DNA of 64,000 nucleotides from JBFFMO01 sp041390025 (GCA_041390025.1 JAWKQR010000020.1:1-64000), one strand, 5' to 3'. Counted from the first letter of the stretch, positions 17,206-26,447 are shown. The notes: generated by a model from the sequence alone, not told the origin. Translations and numbers: made by a program.

Positions 17206-19493
17206 TCACGGTTTCCAGACGAAATCAAAGTTTTCGCGCATCACCAGTGTCTCACCGCCGCGCACGTCGACTTCCACGTCATGGCGGTCGTACCCGCGAC
17301 GAAACGAAATCACGTGACTGCCTTTCCTTAAAGGCAGACGCTTTGTGGCGTCGATGGGTGTCACCAAACCGGTATCAATGTCGTCGACCCAGACAGCCCA
17401 CCAATCCTCGCCGGTGGTCGCCGCCAACCACCCGAAATCGCGTGTTTTGTAGGCGGTCGCTGGCCGGTCGAAGTCGAGGTCAATCGTCGACTGAGCGATC
17501 TCAGGCAGCGCCAGGATGCCTTTCCAGCGGCTGACGCCTACCGAACGGAGCGAGACTTCGATCTCATTGAGTGCAAACGGATCCAACGTGACGCGGACGG
17601 GGACCGTGCCCCGGCGCTCGCCATTGACCCGCACGACCGAACCGGTGGTGCCTTGTATCTCGACGTCAAATCCAAGCGGTTGCAGGTCCACAGCCACCGT
17701 CGAAGCCCCGTCACGGACGTCGATGAACTGACGAAAGGGTCGAAAGCCAGGAGCCAGAACCTCGACGAGATGTTCCCCCTGCTCCACCGAAAACGCCGCT
17801 TCGAGCGCCTCTCGTGTCGTAAGGGTTCCATCCAGGAAAACCGTCATCTCCGAGACGTCATCTGGAAACGTCACCTTGATCTCGCCCATCGCGGGACCCG
17901 CTGGCTTTAGGACGAGGTCCACGGGCATCACGCGTCCGTCCGAAACCTCAACCGGCAGGCTTTGCGAAACGTAACCTTCGTCAGAGACCTCAACGAGGTG
18001 TTTGCCGACCCCCAGATTGTCGATCCGGCATGGCATCGTGCATGCGATCGGCTGCCCATTGAGCTTGACCTGTGCGGTGGCAGGCAATGCGGTGATCAAG
18101 ACCGAACCCGCTTGCGGCGCTTTGTTGATGAATTTGGCCGCGCCAAGGGCAATGGCGACCACCAAAAACACGGCTACAACGCCGACGGCGACCACCACCA
18201 ACGCACGATTACTGGTTGGCGCCTTGGCTTGAATCCCGGGTTGCGTTCCTTCCGATTGAAAGCCGACGTCGACGTTCATGGGCTGAGACGCATACGCCAA
18301 TGGCGCACCCAGTGTGACCCGTGGACTGCGCCATTGGCTCACCTCGCTGCTGAGCCAAGTATGCGTCGATGTCAAATCCCCGGCCTGGACAACTGTGCTG
18401 CGCCGCAAGCTCGAAATGGGTCGACGTCCGACGGCAGCTCGCCCGACCAAATCTCGGTCTTCTCGTAGTTGTCTTCGGGTGACGGGTCTGGCGCAGACTC
18501 CTTTTGGGTGAACTTACGAACGTCGTCTGCGGTGACAATCGCAGCGAACTCTTCACGCTTGTTCAGCTCCTCCTCAAGGTCTTCCGCGAAGACCTCACGC
18601 ATCCACAACGAAAGATCATCGGCCGTACACGGATGGGTTGCCAGCCAGCCGTCCAAAGCCTCAGCGAACGCAAGGGCGGATGGGTAGCGGTCGTTGCGGT
18701 CGGCGGTGAGCGCTCTCAGGACGATGGCATCCAAGTCGGGGGGAATCTCATCGTTTGCGGTGCTCGGTGGGTCCACGCGTGCAGACTTCACGAGCTGCAT
18801 CGTCTCGAACTCGTTGTCCGCGTTAAACAGACGCTTGTTTGTGAGCATCTCCCACAACACGGTGCCGATCGCGAAGACGTCACTGCGGGGGTCTAGCGGG
18901 TTGCCCATGACTTGTTCGGGTGACATGTAACCCATCTTCCCCTTGAGCACTCCGACCTGCGTACGCGTGCTTTGCACCGCCGCTTTTGCGATACCGAAGT
19001 CGATCACCTTGATCTGTCCGAGGTAGTCTACCAGCACGTTTTGCGGTGACACGTCTCGGTGAATGATATTCAGCGGTACGCCATTGGCGTCGACCTGCTG
19101 ATGAGCGTGATGCAGACCGCGCGCGATCTCCCGCGCGATGTAAACGCTGCGGTTGACCCCAATGACCTCACGGCGTTTCCTCACCCGCTTCTGTAGCGTC
19201 AGCAGGTCTTTTCCGGCGATGAACTCCATCAGGATGTAGTAGGACGCCTGAAACTGACCCAGTTCGTAAATCTTGACGATGTTGGGGTGATTCAACTGCA
19301 CCGTCAGCTTCGCCTCGTCGACGAACATCATGATGAACTCATCGTCCTCCGCGAGGTGCGGAAGAATTCGCTTCAACGCCAAATACCCATTAAAATTCGG
19401 TGCATTGAGTGGCTTTGCGCGAAAGACTTCCGCCATGCCGCCGACGCTGACGCGTTCGAGCAGACAGTATTTTCCAAACAGATAGGGTGTCAT
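17206..19493 (-). CDS. Ser/Thr protein kinase with multi-PEGA tail, one frameshift
   Basis: From ATG 19493 (MTPYLFGKYCLLERVSVGG). Kinase domain residues 1-290: VSVGGMAEVF glycine loop, LALKRIL, IIHRDVSPQNVLV, VIDFGIAKA, YMSPEQ. The frame stops at 18372 and resumes in another frame from about 18400, the two halves overlapping near DPF/RAA; one indel there would restore one protein of about 760 residues. The second half has a transmembrane helix (ALVVVAVGVVAVFLVVAIAL near 18180) and at least three PEGA-like repeats (SVLITALPATAQVKLNGQP; GTTGSVVRVNGERRGTVPV). Ends at 17206, 1 nt from the convergent sigma54 activator. Good promoter upstream. Confidence 0.83.
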
Positions 19494-19502
19494 TAGCTCA
19501 TC

Positions 19503-19519
19503 ACAAGGCGGCGCCTTGT
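19503..19519. repeat. 17-bp perfect palindrome in the kinase leader
   Basis: ACAAGGCGGCGCCTTGT, with both 8-base arms complementary around one central base, lies between the kinase promoter (-10 at 19563-19558) and its start codon at 19493. It could be an operator or a leader hairpin; no T-run follows. Confidence 0.5.
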
Positions 19520-19557
19520 CTTGCAGTAATTCGGAGAGACGGCGAACATGCGCCGCA

Positions 19558-19587
19558 AGTATAGGCCCGACGTTTTCGACGCGTCAA
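19558..19587 (-). promoter_or_regulatory. Sigma70-type promoter for the second kinase gene
   Basis: Minus strand TTGACG (19587-19582), 18-nt spacer, TATACT (19563-19558). Both hexamers are near consensus; transcription would start near 19551, giving a 58-nt leader that includes the 17-bp palindrome. Confidence 0.6.
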
Positions 19588-19591
19588 TCAA

Positions 19592-19621
19592 TTGGACAGC
19601 GCCGGGCTTACAACTTATCGG
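19592..19621 (+). promoter_or_regulatory. Possible promoter for the IPP isomerase gene
   Basis: Plus strand TTGGAC, 18-nt spacer, TATCGG. Match is moderate; position about 45 nt upstream of GTG 19665 is suitable and it would be divergent from the kinase promoter. Confidence 0.3.
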
Positions 19622-19664
19622 CTCCCTGAGCATCTTAAGGGGGCACAATTGCGACGAGGAACCC

Positions 19665-20720
19665 GTGAGCCACGAACCCGACATCTCATCTCGAAAGGTT
19701 GACCATATCGAGCTATGCGCTCGGCAAGAGGTCGAGTCGCGCGCGCGAACGACGCTCCTTGAGGAGGTTGAGCTGTTGCACGACGCCTTGCCCGAAGTCG
19801 ACTTCGAGGAGGTCGACCTGTCACTTTCGGTCTTTGACCGTGTGCTTCAGGCCCCGTTGCTCATCACCGGGATGACAGGAGGCGCCTCACAAGCGCACCA
19901 AATCAACACCAATCTGGCTCGGGTGGCGCAGCGGTTTGGACTGGCCTTCGGGGTTGGAAGTCAGCGCGCGATTCTTCGCGACCGCGCGCTCGCCAAAACG
20001 TATCAAGTTCGCGACGTTGCGCCCGATGTGTTGTTGTTAGGAAACATTGGTGGGGTGCAGGCTGCACAGATGAGCTCTGCAGAGGCGCAGGACTTGGTGG
20101 ATATCATCGGGGCCGACGCTTTGTGCGTGCACCTAAACCCCGGCCAAGAGTTGATCCAACCAGAAGGAGACCGAGACTTTCGGGGTATCGTCAACGCCCT
20201 CGCCCGCCTGACCGAGGAGCTTCAGGTCCCCGTGATCGCCAAGGAGACAGGCTGCGGCCTGTCGCCACGCGCGCTTCATCGCTTGCGCCAAGCAAATGTC
20301 CGGTGGGTTGACACGTCGGGTTCGGGTGGAACCACGTGGATCGGGGTCGAGACGCTGCGCACGCCGCCCGAGAAGCGCACAGTCGGTGAGATGTTCTGGG
20401 ACTGGGGAATACCCACAGCGCCTTCGATCATTTGGGCACGGGAGTTGGGGTTCAACGTCATCGGCTCAGGGGGCGTGCGTAACGGGCTGGATTGCGCGCG
20501 TGTCGTGGCCCTGGGAGCAAAGCTCGCAGGGATGGCGCTGCCTTGGTTGCGTGCAGCGCACGATGAAGGGGAAGCCGGCGCAGCCGAATTCGCGCAGGCG
20601 ACGTTGCAGGCGTTGAAAACAACATGCGTGTTGACCGGCTCGCGCAACATTGAAGAGCTGCAAACCGCGCCACGCATTTTCGGCCCTAACCTTGAGCGGT
20701 GGGCGAGGATTAAGGCGTGA
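19665..20720 (+). CDS. fni: Type 2 isopentenyl-diphosphate delta-isomerase
   Basis: 351 residues from GTG 19665, chosen because GAGGA stands just upstream and the N-terminus then reads SHEPDISSRKVDHIELCARQ, the usual (S)RKxDHI start of the family. FMN-dependent enzyme that interconverts IPP and DMAPP for isoprenoids such as undecaprenol and quinones. Seen: GMTGGASQAHQIN near residue 70, FGVGSQRA near 100, NIGGVQ near 130, NPGQELIQPEGDRDF near 160, VIAKETGCGLS near 195 and GSGGVRNGLDCARVVALGA near 270, all flavin or substrate loops. Complete. Its 3' end overlaps the end of gcvH by 11 nt (convergent). Confidence 0.93.
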   Translation: MSHEPDISSRKVDHIELCARQEVESRARTTLLEEVELLHDALPEVDFEEVDLSLSVFDRVLQAPLLITGMTGGASQAHQINTNLARVAQRFGLAFGVGSQRAILRDRALAKTYQVRDVAPDVLLLGNIGGVQAAQMSSAEAQDLVDIIGADALCVHLNPGQELIQPEGDRDFRGIVNALARLTEELQVPVIAKETGCGLSPRALHRLRQANVRWVDTSGSGGTTWIGVETLRTPPEKRTVGEMFWDWGIPTAPSIIWARELGFNVIGSGGVRNGLDCARVVALGAKLAGMALPWLRAAHDEGEAGAAEFAQATLQALKTTCVLTGSRNIEELQTAPRIFGPNLERWARIKA

Positions 20721-21093
20721 GAAACGCCTCGTAAGCCGCCGCGTCCATGAGTTCGTCGAACTCGGTGGGGTTGGTCAGCTTGATCTTCATGATCCAGCCC
20801 TGTGCATAGGGGTCTTCGTTGACCAGATCGGGGCTGTTCTCGAGGGCATCATTGACGTCAACGATCTCACCGGAGACCGGGGCATAGACGTCGGACACAG
20901 CCTTGACGCTCTCCACGACACAACATTCGCCATGCGCATCGACAGACTCGCCCACGGGCGGCAGCTCGACATAAACGATGTCGCCAAGTGCCTCTTGGGC
21001 GAAATGCGTGATTCCAACGGCGACAACGCCATCGCCTTCGTCGCGGACCCACTCATGTTCTTTGGTGTATTTGAGGTTGCCAGGTACTTCCAT
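20710..21093 (-). CDS. gcvH: Glycine cleavage system H protein
   Basis: 127 residues from ATG 21093, which overlaps the gcvT stop. Lipoyl-carrier protein shuttling the aminomethyl group between P, T and L proteins. The lipoylated lysine is K64 in VVESVKAVSD; YTKEHEWV at the start and ALGDIVYVELP near residue 40 are family hallmarks, and length is normal. Translationally coupled behind gcvT and folD. gcvP (glycine decarboxylase) would be expected next but transcription on this strand ends here against fni. Confidence 0.96.
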   Translation of the reverse strand: MEVPGNLKYTKEHEWVRDEGDGVVAVGITHFAQEALGDIVYVELPPVGESVDAHGECCVVESVKAVSDVYAPVSGEIVDVNDALENSPDLVNEDPYAQGWIMKIKLTNPTEFDELMDAAAYEAFLTP

Positions 21094-22190
21094 CAGTCGT
21101 TCCTCTTGTAGAATGGCTTTTTGGTCACGTCGGCCGACAGGCGTCGTCCGCGAATTTCGATCTGCACATGGGTCGCTTCGGCGTGCGCCACATCGATGTA
21201 GCCCAATCCGATGCTTTTTTCGAGGGTCGGCGCGTAGCCACCGCTGGTCACAATTCCGACCTCGGCGTCGCCCGAGAAGATGGGGTAGTCGTGGCGAATG
21301 ACCCCGCGATCGGTCAAAACAAGACCACGAAGTCGGCGTGTCACGCCCTCTTCCTTGATTCTGAGCAGCGCGGTTTTCCCAACAAAGTCGGTGGGTCGGT
21401 CCAACTTCGTCACCCAACCCAAGCCCGCTTCCAGGGGGTTGGTGTCGTCCGTCATGTCGTTTCCGTACAGCAGATAGCGCGCCTCAAGGCGCAGGGTATC
21501 GCGGCACCCCAGCCCACACAGCAACATGCCATGTTTGCCCCCTTGCTCCATCAAGGCATCGAAGACGGTTTGCGCGCTTTGGGCTGGAATGTAGAGCTCA
21601 AACCCGTCTTCACCGGTGTACCCGGTACGCGAGACAAGGCACGGAACACCGGCAACGTTGCCGTCGGCCGCGTGATAGGTGCCGATCGCCGTTGCGTCGA
21701 TGTCGGTCAGCGCGTCCACGATCGCTACCGCGTTGGGCCCTTGGATGGCCAGCTGCGCGAATTCGTCTCCTCGGTCTACGAGGTCAACGTCGAGTGTCGT
21801 GTGAGCGCGCATGTGCGCAAAGTCTTTGTCGCGATTGGCTGCATTGACGCACACAAGCACGCGCTCAGGTCCAAGCCGATAGACCACCAAATCGTCAACG
21901 ATGCCTCCGTTCGCATGGCACATCGCCGTGTACATCGCCTGTCCGTCGACGAGTTTTGAGATATCGTTTGTCACCAGATGGTCAACCGCGGCGAGTGCGT
22001 TGGGCCCTCGAAACTCCACCTCGCCCATATGGCTGACGTCGAACAACCCGGCCGCATTCCGGACCGCGAGGTGTTCTTCTTTGATGCCGGTGTACTGCAC
22101 GGGCATGTTGAATCCGGCGAACTCGACCATCTTCCCACCGGCAGCGACGTGTGCGGCTTCCAGCGGCACGGACTTCAGCGCTTGTGCCAT
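21093..22190 (-). CDS. gcvT: Glycine cleavage system T protein (aminomethyltransferase)
   Basis: 365 residues. Transfers the methylene group from the H protein to tetrahydrofolate and releases ammonia. Family landmarks: FAGFNMPVQYTGIKEEHLAVR near residue 25, GLFDVSHMGEV near 48, NGGIVDDLVVYR near 95, SRTGYTGEDGFELY near 190, CGLGCRDTLRLEA near 225 and NPLEAGLGWVTKL near 255. Complete, no shift. It starts inside the last 16 nt of folD and ends on the gcvH start, so folD, gcvT and gcvH form one unit, fitting since GcvT makes the 5,10-methylene-THF that FolD uses. Confidence 0.95.
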   Translation of the reverse strand: MAQALKSVPLEAAHVAAGGKMVEFAGFNMPVQYTGIKEEHLAVRNAAGLFDVSHMGEVEFRGPNALAAVDHLVTNDISKLVDGQAMYTAMCHANGGIVDDLVVYRLGPERVLVCVNAANRDKDFAHMRAHTTLDVDLVDRGDEFAQLAIQGPNAVAIVDALTDIDATAIGTYHAADGNVAGVPCLVSRTGYTGEDGFELYIPAQSAQTVFDALMEQGGKHGMLLCGLGCRDTLRLEARYLLYGNDMTDDTNPLEAGLGWVTKLDRPTDFVGKTALLRIKEEGVTRRLRGLVLTDRGVIRHDYPIFSGDAEVGIVTSGGYAPTLEKSIGLGYIDVAHAEATHVQIEIRGRRLSADVTKKPFYKRND

Positions 22191-23140
22191 GTTAACTCCT
22201 TTTGCGGTGTTTGGGTGATGTGCCCATTCGCCAGTTTTAGGTCGCTTGCGCGCAGCGTGGCCCTAAGTGTGTTTTCCAAGAGCGTTGCCACGGTCATGGG
22301 TCCAACGCCTCCTGGAACGGGCGTGATCCGCTGCGCACGTTCGTACGCCTCACCAAACTCGACGTCGCCTACCAGACGTCCGTCCACGCGTGAGATGCCC
22401 ACATCAAAAACCTGAGCGCCTGGCGCGATCCAATCGCCCTTGATGAGTTCTGGCACCCCCGTCGCCACGACAAGTATCTCGGCGCGCCTCACTTCGGACT
22501 CTAGGTCTCGTGTGTGTCGGTGGCACACCGTCACTGTGGCGCCGGCGCGCAACAGCATGTGTGCCATGGGACGACCCACGACGACGCTGCGGCCGACCAC
22601 GACCGTTCGCGCGCCCACGGGATTGATGTCGTACGCCTCCATCATCGTCATCACGCCCCGGGGCGTGCACGGCTCGAGCTCGCTGGCCCAAGACATCAGA
22701 CGCCCCAAGTTGGCGGAGTGGAAACCGTCGACGTCTTTATCCGGATGGATCCATTCGAGGGCGAGATTCTCGTCGAGGTGGGGCGGAAGCGGCAGTTGCA
22801 GCAAGATGCCATGGACCGCGGGGTCGTCCGAGAGTTCACGCAAAACCGCATGCAACACATCTTGCGTGGTCGCGGAGGGAAGAATCCGGCGTTCACTGGC
22901 GATGCCGGTAACCTCACAGCCGCGAATCTTATGGCGGACATAAATCTGCGACGCGGGGTCTTCCCCCACCATCACCACCACGAGGCGCGGCTGGATGCCC
23001 GAATGCTCTCCCAACATCGCCACACCCGCCTTGACTTGCTCCCGAAGGGCCGAGGAGATCACTCGGCCGTCGAGGATGCGCGGGTCTTCGACGCCACGGG
23101 CGGCTTCACGAAGCGGGGTGTAGTCGAGCTGGAGTGTCAT
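22175..23140 (-). CDS. folD: FolD bifunctional methylene-THF dehydrogenase/cyclohydrolase
   Basis: 321 residues from ATG 23140; an upstream in-frame extension runs over the promoter and is rejected. Converts 5,10-methylene-THF to 10-formyl-THF with NADP. Visible signatures: VGEDPASQIYVRHKIRGCE with the catalytic lysine of YxxxK, GILLQLPLPPHLDE, DKDVDGFH, VVGRSVVVGRPMAHML for NADP binding, and PVPGGVGPMTVATLLENT near the end. The N-terminal about 20 residues are longer than usual. Heads the folD-gcvT-gcvH unit from its own promoter. Confidence 0.95.
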   Translation of the reverse strand: MTLQLDYTPLREAARGVEDPRILDGRVISSALREQVKAGVAMLGEHSGIQPRLVVVMVGEDPASQIYVRHKIRGCEVTGIASERRILPSATTQDVLHAVLRELSDDPAVHGILLQLPLPPHLDENLALEWIHPDKDVDGFHSANLGRLMSWASELEPCTPRGVMTMMEAYDINPVGARTVVVGRSVVVGRPMAHMLLRAGATVTVCHRHTRDLESEVRRAEILVVATGVPELIKGDWIAPGAQVFDVGISRVDGRLVGDVEFGEAYERAQRITPVPGGVGPMTVATLLENTLRATLRASDLKLANGHITQTPQKELTWHKR

Positions 23141-23198
23141 CAGGACTCGCTCAGGCAACAAAACAGCGAGGAAACCTGCCCTCGCCACGTCCGGGCGC

Positions 23199-23227
23199 AC
23201 TATAGGAGCGCCCCGAAACCGCGGCAA
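23199..23227 (-). promoter_or_regulatory. Sigma70-type promoter for folD-gcvT-gcvH
   Basis: Minus strand TTGCCG (23227-23222), 17-nt spacer, TATAGT (23204-23199). Start expected near 23192, 52 nt before the folD ATG. I saw no glycine riboswitch-like fold in the short leader. Confidence 0.55.
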
Positions 23228-23248
23228 GCTCATTGTCAGTTCTTGCCA

Positions 23249-24046
23249 TCACGAACCGTACTGCTCGCGCAGCTTGCGCTCGATCATGCGCAGTGTCTCA
23301 GGCGAGTGACCCGCGTAGTGATTGTTGACGTAACCGAACACGACGCCGCCTTGGTCGGTGAAGTGCCGAATACGGGGAGCCCACCAGTCGATCAGTTCCT
23401 CGCGATCGACGCGCACGGACTCGAACGTCTCGAACGCATCGTGGTCGCCCAACCAGCGGATGTAAGCCACGCGCGACGTCGTACGCCAGAAGCGTCCCAT
23501 CGCCCCTTCACACGCCATGCACAGCGCCACGCCCCAGTCCTTGAGGAGATCGGCGAATTCGTCGGTCAACCATGACCGGTGGCGGACTTCGACGGCATAC
23601 ATGAGTCCATCGGGCAGTCCTTCGATGTACCGCGCCAAATCAGAGAGCGCATGCGCGGTAAAACTTGGCGGGAACTGCAGCAACAGCGGCCCCAACTTAT
23701 CCCCGAGCTCGGCCATGTTTTCGATGAATCGATACGTCTCGTCGGCACAATTCACGAGTCGTGCATCGTGTGTGATCGAGCGCGGGAACTTCGCAGCGAA
23801 CAGAAAATCGTCGGGCGTGCGTTGATGCCAACCCTGCACCGTCGATTTCGTTGGCGTGCCGTAAAACGTCGAGTCGATCTCCACCGTTTTGAACTGCGTC
23901 GCGTAATAGGAAAGTCGATCCCTTGCGGCGAGTCCTGGCGGGTAGAACACGCCATCCCAGTCATCGTAGGACCACCCTGCCCCGCCCAGAAACACGCGGT
24001 CGTGGACCTCGCGATCGGGACGGATGGGATCAGGAAACAGCGTCAT
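23249..24046 (-). CDS. DUF72 (YecE-like) TIM-barrel protein
   Basis: 265 residues. GGAGWSYDDWDGVFYPPGLAA near residue 20, TVEIDSTFYGTPT near 55, FAAKFPRSITHD near 83 and LLLQFPPSF near 122 are the conserved strands of DUF72 proteins, whose fold resembles TIM-barrel endonucleases but whose function is not established. The start overlaps the end of the upstream Lgt-like gene by about 17 nt, so both are probably read together. Intact. Confidence 0.88.
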   Translation of the reverse strand: MTLFPDPIRPDREVHDRVFLGGAGWSYDDWDGVFYPPGLAARDRLSYYATQFKTVEIDSTFYGTPTKSTVQGWHQRTPDDFLFAAKFPRSITHDARLVNCADETYRFIENMAELGDKLGPLLLQFPPSFTAHALSDLARYIEGLPDGLMYAVEVRHRSWLTDEFADLLKDWGVALCMACEGAMGRFWRTTSRVAYIRWLGDHDAFETFESVRVDREELIDWWAPRIRHFTDQGGVVFGYVNNHYAGHSPETLRMIERKLREQYGS

Positions 24047-24785
24047 GGGGTGTCCCTTGGCGGTCGCGCTGGCGAAAAACCCAAACCCAAACGACCAACA
24101 TCGCGAGCATCAACCACTGAGGACGCGACAACGGCCCCCAGTATACGGTGGTTAACGGCTCACGAAAGAACTCTACGAAGAAGCTTAGCGCCAAATATGC
24201 AGCCGATGACGCGAGCGCACCGTTGAATGGTCGCAGGGAAACGGCGAGCGCGAAGAGCCCGGCGCCTACCGCCAGCGCTGCAAATGGAGCGGTTGAGGCC
24301 GAATAGCCCGACGCCTGGGCGATCCAACCGTGTTGCACATGAAGGTACCAAGCCGGAGAATTCGCGGAAAAAGCGACGCCATCGATCGCCCTTCTTCCGA
24401 AGTCACACCCCTGAAACACACACCCCAAGCGGGCAAACGTGACCATCACCCACAAAGACGGCGAGACGTCGTCGATGGCCCTCATGCCGAGTTTGCCTTG
24501 GACGGCGATCGCCGCGAGCCCAACGAACGCGGCCGCCATGGTGGAGGTTGACCCCGCCACATTGGGGTTAAAAAAGTCGGCGATCGCAACGGTTCCAAAC
24601 ACCCAAGCTCCCACACGTCCGCCGAACAGTCCTGCCGCCACCAAAGCCGTAAGCACCGCGATGGCACGCCACGGGTCGGTGCCGCGCCGGCGCGTGTGTA
24701 GGTACAACACAGGCATCGCGCACAGCAGCCCTACGCCGAACAACCGAGGTTGAGCCCCATCGATCACGTCAATCAACCAAACCAC
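24030..24785 (-). CDS. Lgt-family integral membrane protein (variant signature)
   Basis: 251 residues, about seven hydrophobic helices. The arrangement follows prolipoprotein diacylglyceryl transferase: GGRVGAWVFG near residue 75 and FARLGCVFQGCDFGR near residue 122 at the place of the Lgt motif (usually GRxGNFxNxExxG), then FFVEFFREP near the C-terminus. The Asn and Glu of canonical Lgt are replaced by a GCxxxGCxxG form, so it may not be the housekeeping enzyme that lipidates the many lipoproteins here; it may use another acceptor. Start GTG 24785 is the likely one. Upstream of DUF72 with overlap. Confidence 0.55.
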   Translation of the reverse strand: MVWLIDVIDGAQPRLFGVGLLCAMPVLYLHTRRRGTDPWRAIAVLTALVAAGLFGGRVGAWVFGTVAIADFFNPNVAGSTSTMAAAFVGLAAIAVQGKLGMRAIDDVSPSLWVMVTFARLGCVFQGCDFGRRAIDGVAFSANSPAWYLHVQHGWIAQASGYSASTAPFAALAVGAGLFALAVSLRPFNGALASSAAYLALSFFVEFFREPLTTVYWGPLSRPQWLMLAMLVVWVWVFRQRDRQGTPHDAVS

Positions 24786-24828
24786 CGAAAAGCCTTATTT
24801 CATGCGGGTGTGACGCACATTTCATCGC

Positions 24829-24858
24829 TTGACCGTTCTTGGGAACCACTGCTATATA
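24829..24858 (+). promoter_or_regulatory. Sigma70-type promoter for the MBL hydrolase and trmB
   Basis: Plus strand TTGACC (24829-24834), 18-nt spacer, TATATA (24853-24858). Transcription would begin near 24866, about 45 nt before ATG 24910. Confidence 0.6.
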
Positions 24859-24909
24859 CACAAAGTTACACGCGGTCCTACCACGCTTTACTTTACATTG
24901 GGCGCTCGG

Positions 24910-25824
24910 ATGACAGACATCACGGTCCAAATTCTTGGGTGTCGCGGCAGCTATCCCGTTGCCGGACTCGAACATGGGAAGTACGGAGGGGCAACATCGT
25001 GTGTGAAGGTCACCGTTGGCGACCGCACGATCATCCTGGATGCCGGGTCGGGGATCACGGCCTATGGCAGCGAGCTCAACCAGGTTCGGGACCCGCGGGT
25101 TGACGTGTTTGTAACCCACGCGCACTACGACCACATCTTGGGTTTCCCGTACTTCTCGGCCATGTATCGGCCCGATGCCACTGTGAACATCTGGGGGCCA
25201 CGAAACCCGCGATACGCCTCGTTTGAAGCGACTTTGGACGACATCATCCGACCACCGTTTCACCCTGTGCCGCTGTACGAGATGCTGTCGCGCAAGACCA
25301 TTCGAGACATTGGTGAAGCCGATGTTGTGTACTTCCTGCACGGCCAAAACGCGCCGGTACAGGCACAGCCGCGTCACCCCGATGATCGGGAAAACCTGCC
25401 GAGGCCGGAGGACGTCGCGTTCAGCGTCCACTGCATGCGTGGCTACAACCACCCAAAATCCGGTGTGAACCTTTACAAGGTCGTGTGCGGCGACAAATCG
25501 GTCGTCTACGCGACGGATACCGAGGGGTATGTGCACGGCGACCGTCGGCTCGTGATGTTTGCGCAAGACGCAAACGTTTTGATCCACGACGCGATGTACA
25601 CCGAAGACCGATACACCTCGATGCCGGTTCCCACCCAAGGTTATGGCCACTCGACGGTCGAGATCGCGGCGACGCTCGCCAAGCTTTCGAACGTCGATAA
25701 ACTGGTGCTCTTCCATCATGACCCGAGCAGCACCGACACCTATCTGGACGAGGTCGAAGCCTTTGGTCAGAGCCTGTTCCCTAACACCGTGGCGGCCGCC
25801 GACGGTATGACTTTGCGTTTTTAA
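24910..25824 (+). CDS. MBL-fold metallo-hydrolase
   Basis: 304 residues from ATG 24910, placed downstream of the promoter. Opens ITVQILGCRGSYPV, followed by GGATSCV and ILDAGSG, then the metal motif THAHYDHILG near residue 72, a typical HxHxDH di-zinc site. Later His/Asp ligands are likely in MRGYNHP near residue 180, YATDTEG near 200 and LFHHDPSSTD near 268. It resembles the cyclic-nucleotide phosphodiesterase/ribonuclease-Z-like group, but substrate cannot be assigned. 3 nt before trmB and surely co-transcribed. Confidence 0.85.
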   Translation: MTDITVQILGCRGSYPVAGLEHGKYGGATSCVKVTVGDRTIILDAGSGITAYGSELNQVRDPRVDVFVTHAHYDHILGFPYFSAMYRPDATVNIWGPRNPRYASFEATLDDIIRPPFHPVPLYEMLSRKTIRDIGEADVVYFLHGQNAPVQAQPRHPDDRENLPRPEDVAFSVHCMRGYNHPKSGVNLYKVVCGDKSVVYATDTEGYVHGDRRLVMFAQDANVLIHDAMYTEDRYTSMPVPTQGYGHSTVEIAATLAKLSNVDKLVLFHHDPSSTDTYLDEVEAFGQSLFPNTVAAADGMTLRF

Positions 25825-25827
25825 ATC

Positions 25828-26445
25828 ATGGCGGATATCGAACTCCGATTTGACGAATACACGGAGCAATTCAGCAGCAAAAGCCTCGCTGAACTGCGTG
25901 AGTACGCCGTCACACACCCAATCGACGGCCCGATTTCGATCGAGATTGGCGCCAATCGCGGAAAGTTCCTGACCGAGCTGGCCCTTCGTCATCCCGAACG
26001 TCGATACTTGGGCATCGAGATCCGGCGTTCGTTTGCGCAAGCGGCGCAAAAGCTCGCACGCCGCGTCGGAGCGACCAATTCGGACACGATCCACGCCGAC
26101 GCAAACCTCGCCATTCCAATCTTGATTGACGACGGACAGCTCGACGAGATGTTCCTCCTCTACCCAGACCCTTGGTGGAAGGCTCGCCACCATAAGCGGC
26201 GAATCATCCAACCGGACTTTTTGGACCTCCTGAGCCAGAAGATGCCATCAGGCGGCATGGTGTGGATCCGCACCGATGTCGGGCCCTTGGCGGACGATAT
26301 GCGTCAAACCTTGGTCGACCACCCCGAGTTTGAACCGCTACACTTGGATGAGTTTCCCAAAGACCCGTTTCCGTGGACCAACCGTGAGGTGCACTGTTTC
26401 GCGCAAGGTCTTCCCGCTCATTTGGTCTATTTTCGCCGGCGCTGA
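25828..26445 (+). CDS. trmB: tRNA (guanine-N7-)-methyltransferase
   Basis: 205 residues. Makes m7G46 in tRNA using SAM. Family features: IEIGANRGKFLTELA (SAM-binding motif I), YLGIEIRRSFAQAA, FLLYPDPWWKARHHKRRII (the PDPWxKxRHxKRR signature) and a C-terminal NREVHCFAQGLPAH. Intact, directly behind the MBL gene. Convergent with the flippase gene, ends 2 nt apart, so terminator sequence must overlap coding sequence on one side. Confidence 0.94.
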   Translation: MADIELRFDEYTEQFSSKSLAELREYAVTHPIDGPISIEIGANRGKFLTELALRHPERRYLGIEIRRSFAQAAQKLARRVGATNSDTIHADANLAIPILIDDGQLDEMFLLYPDPWWKARHHKRRIIQPDFLDLLSQKMPSGGMVWIRTDVGPLADDMRQTLVDHPEFEPLHLDEFPKDPFPWTNREVHCFAQGLPAHLVYFRRR

Positions 26446-26447
26446 GC

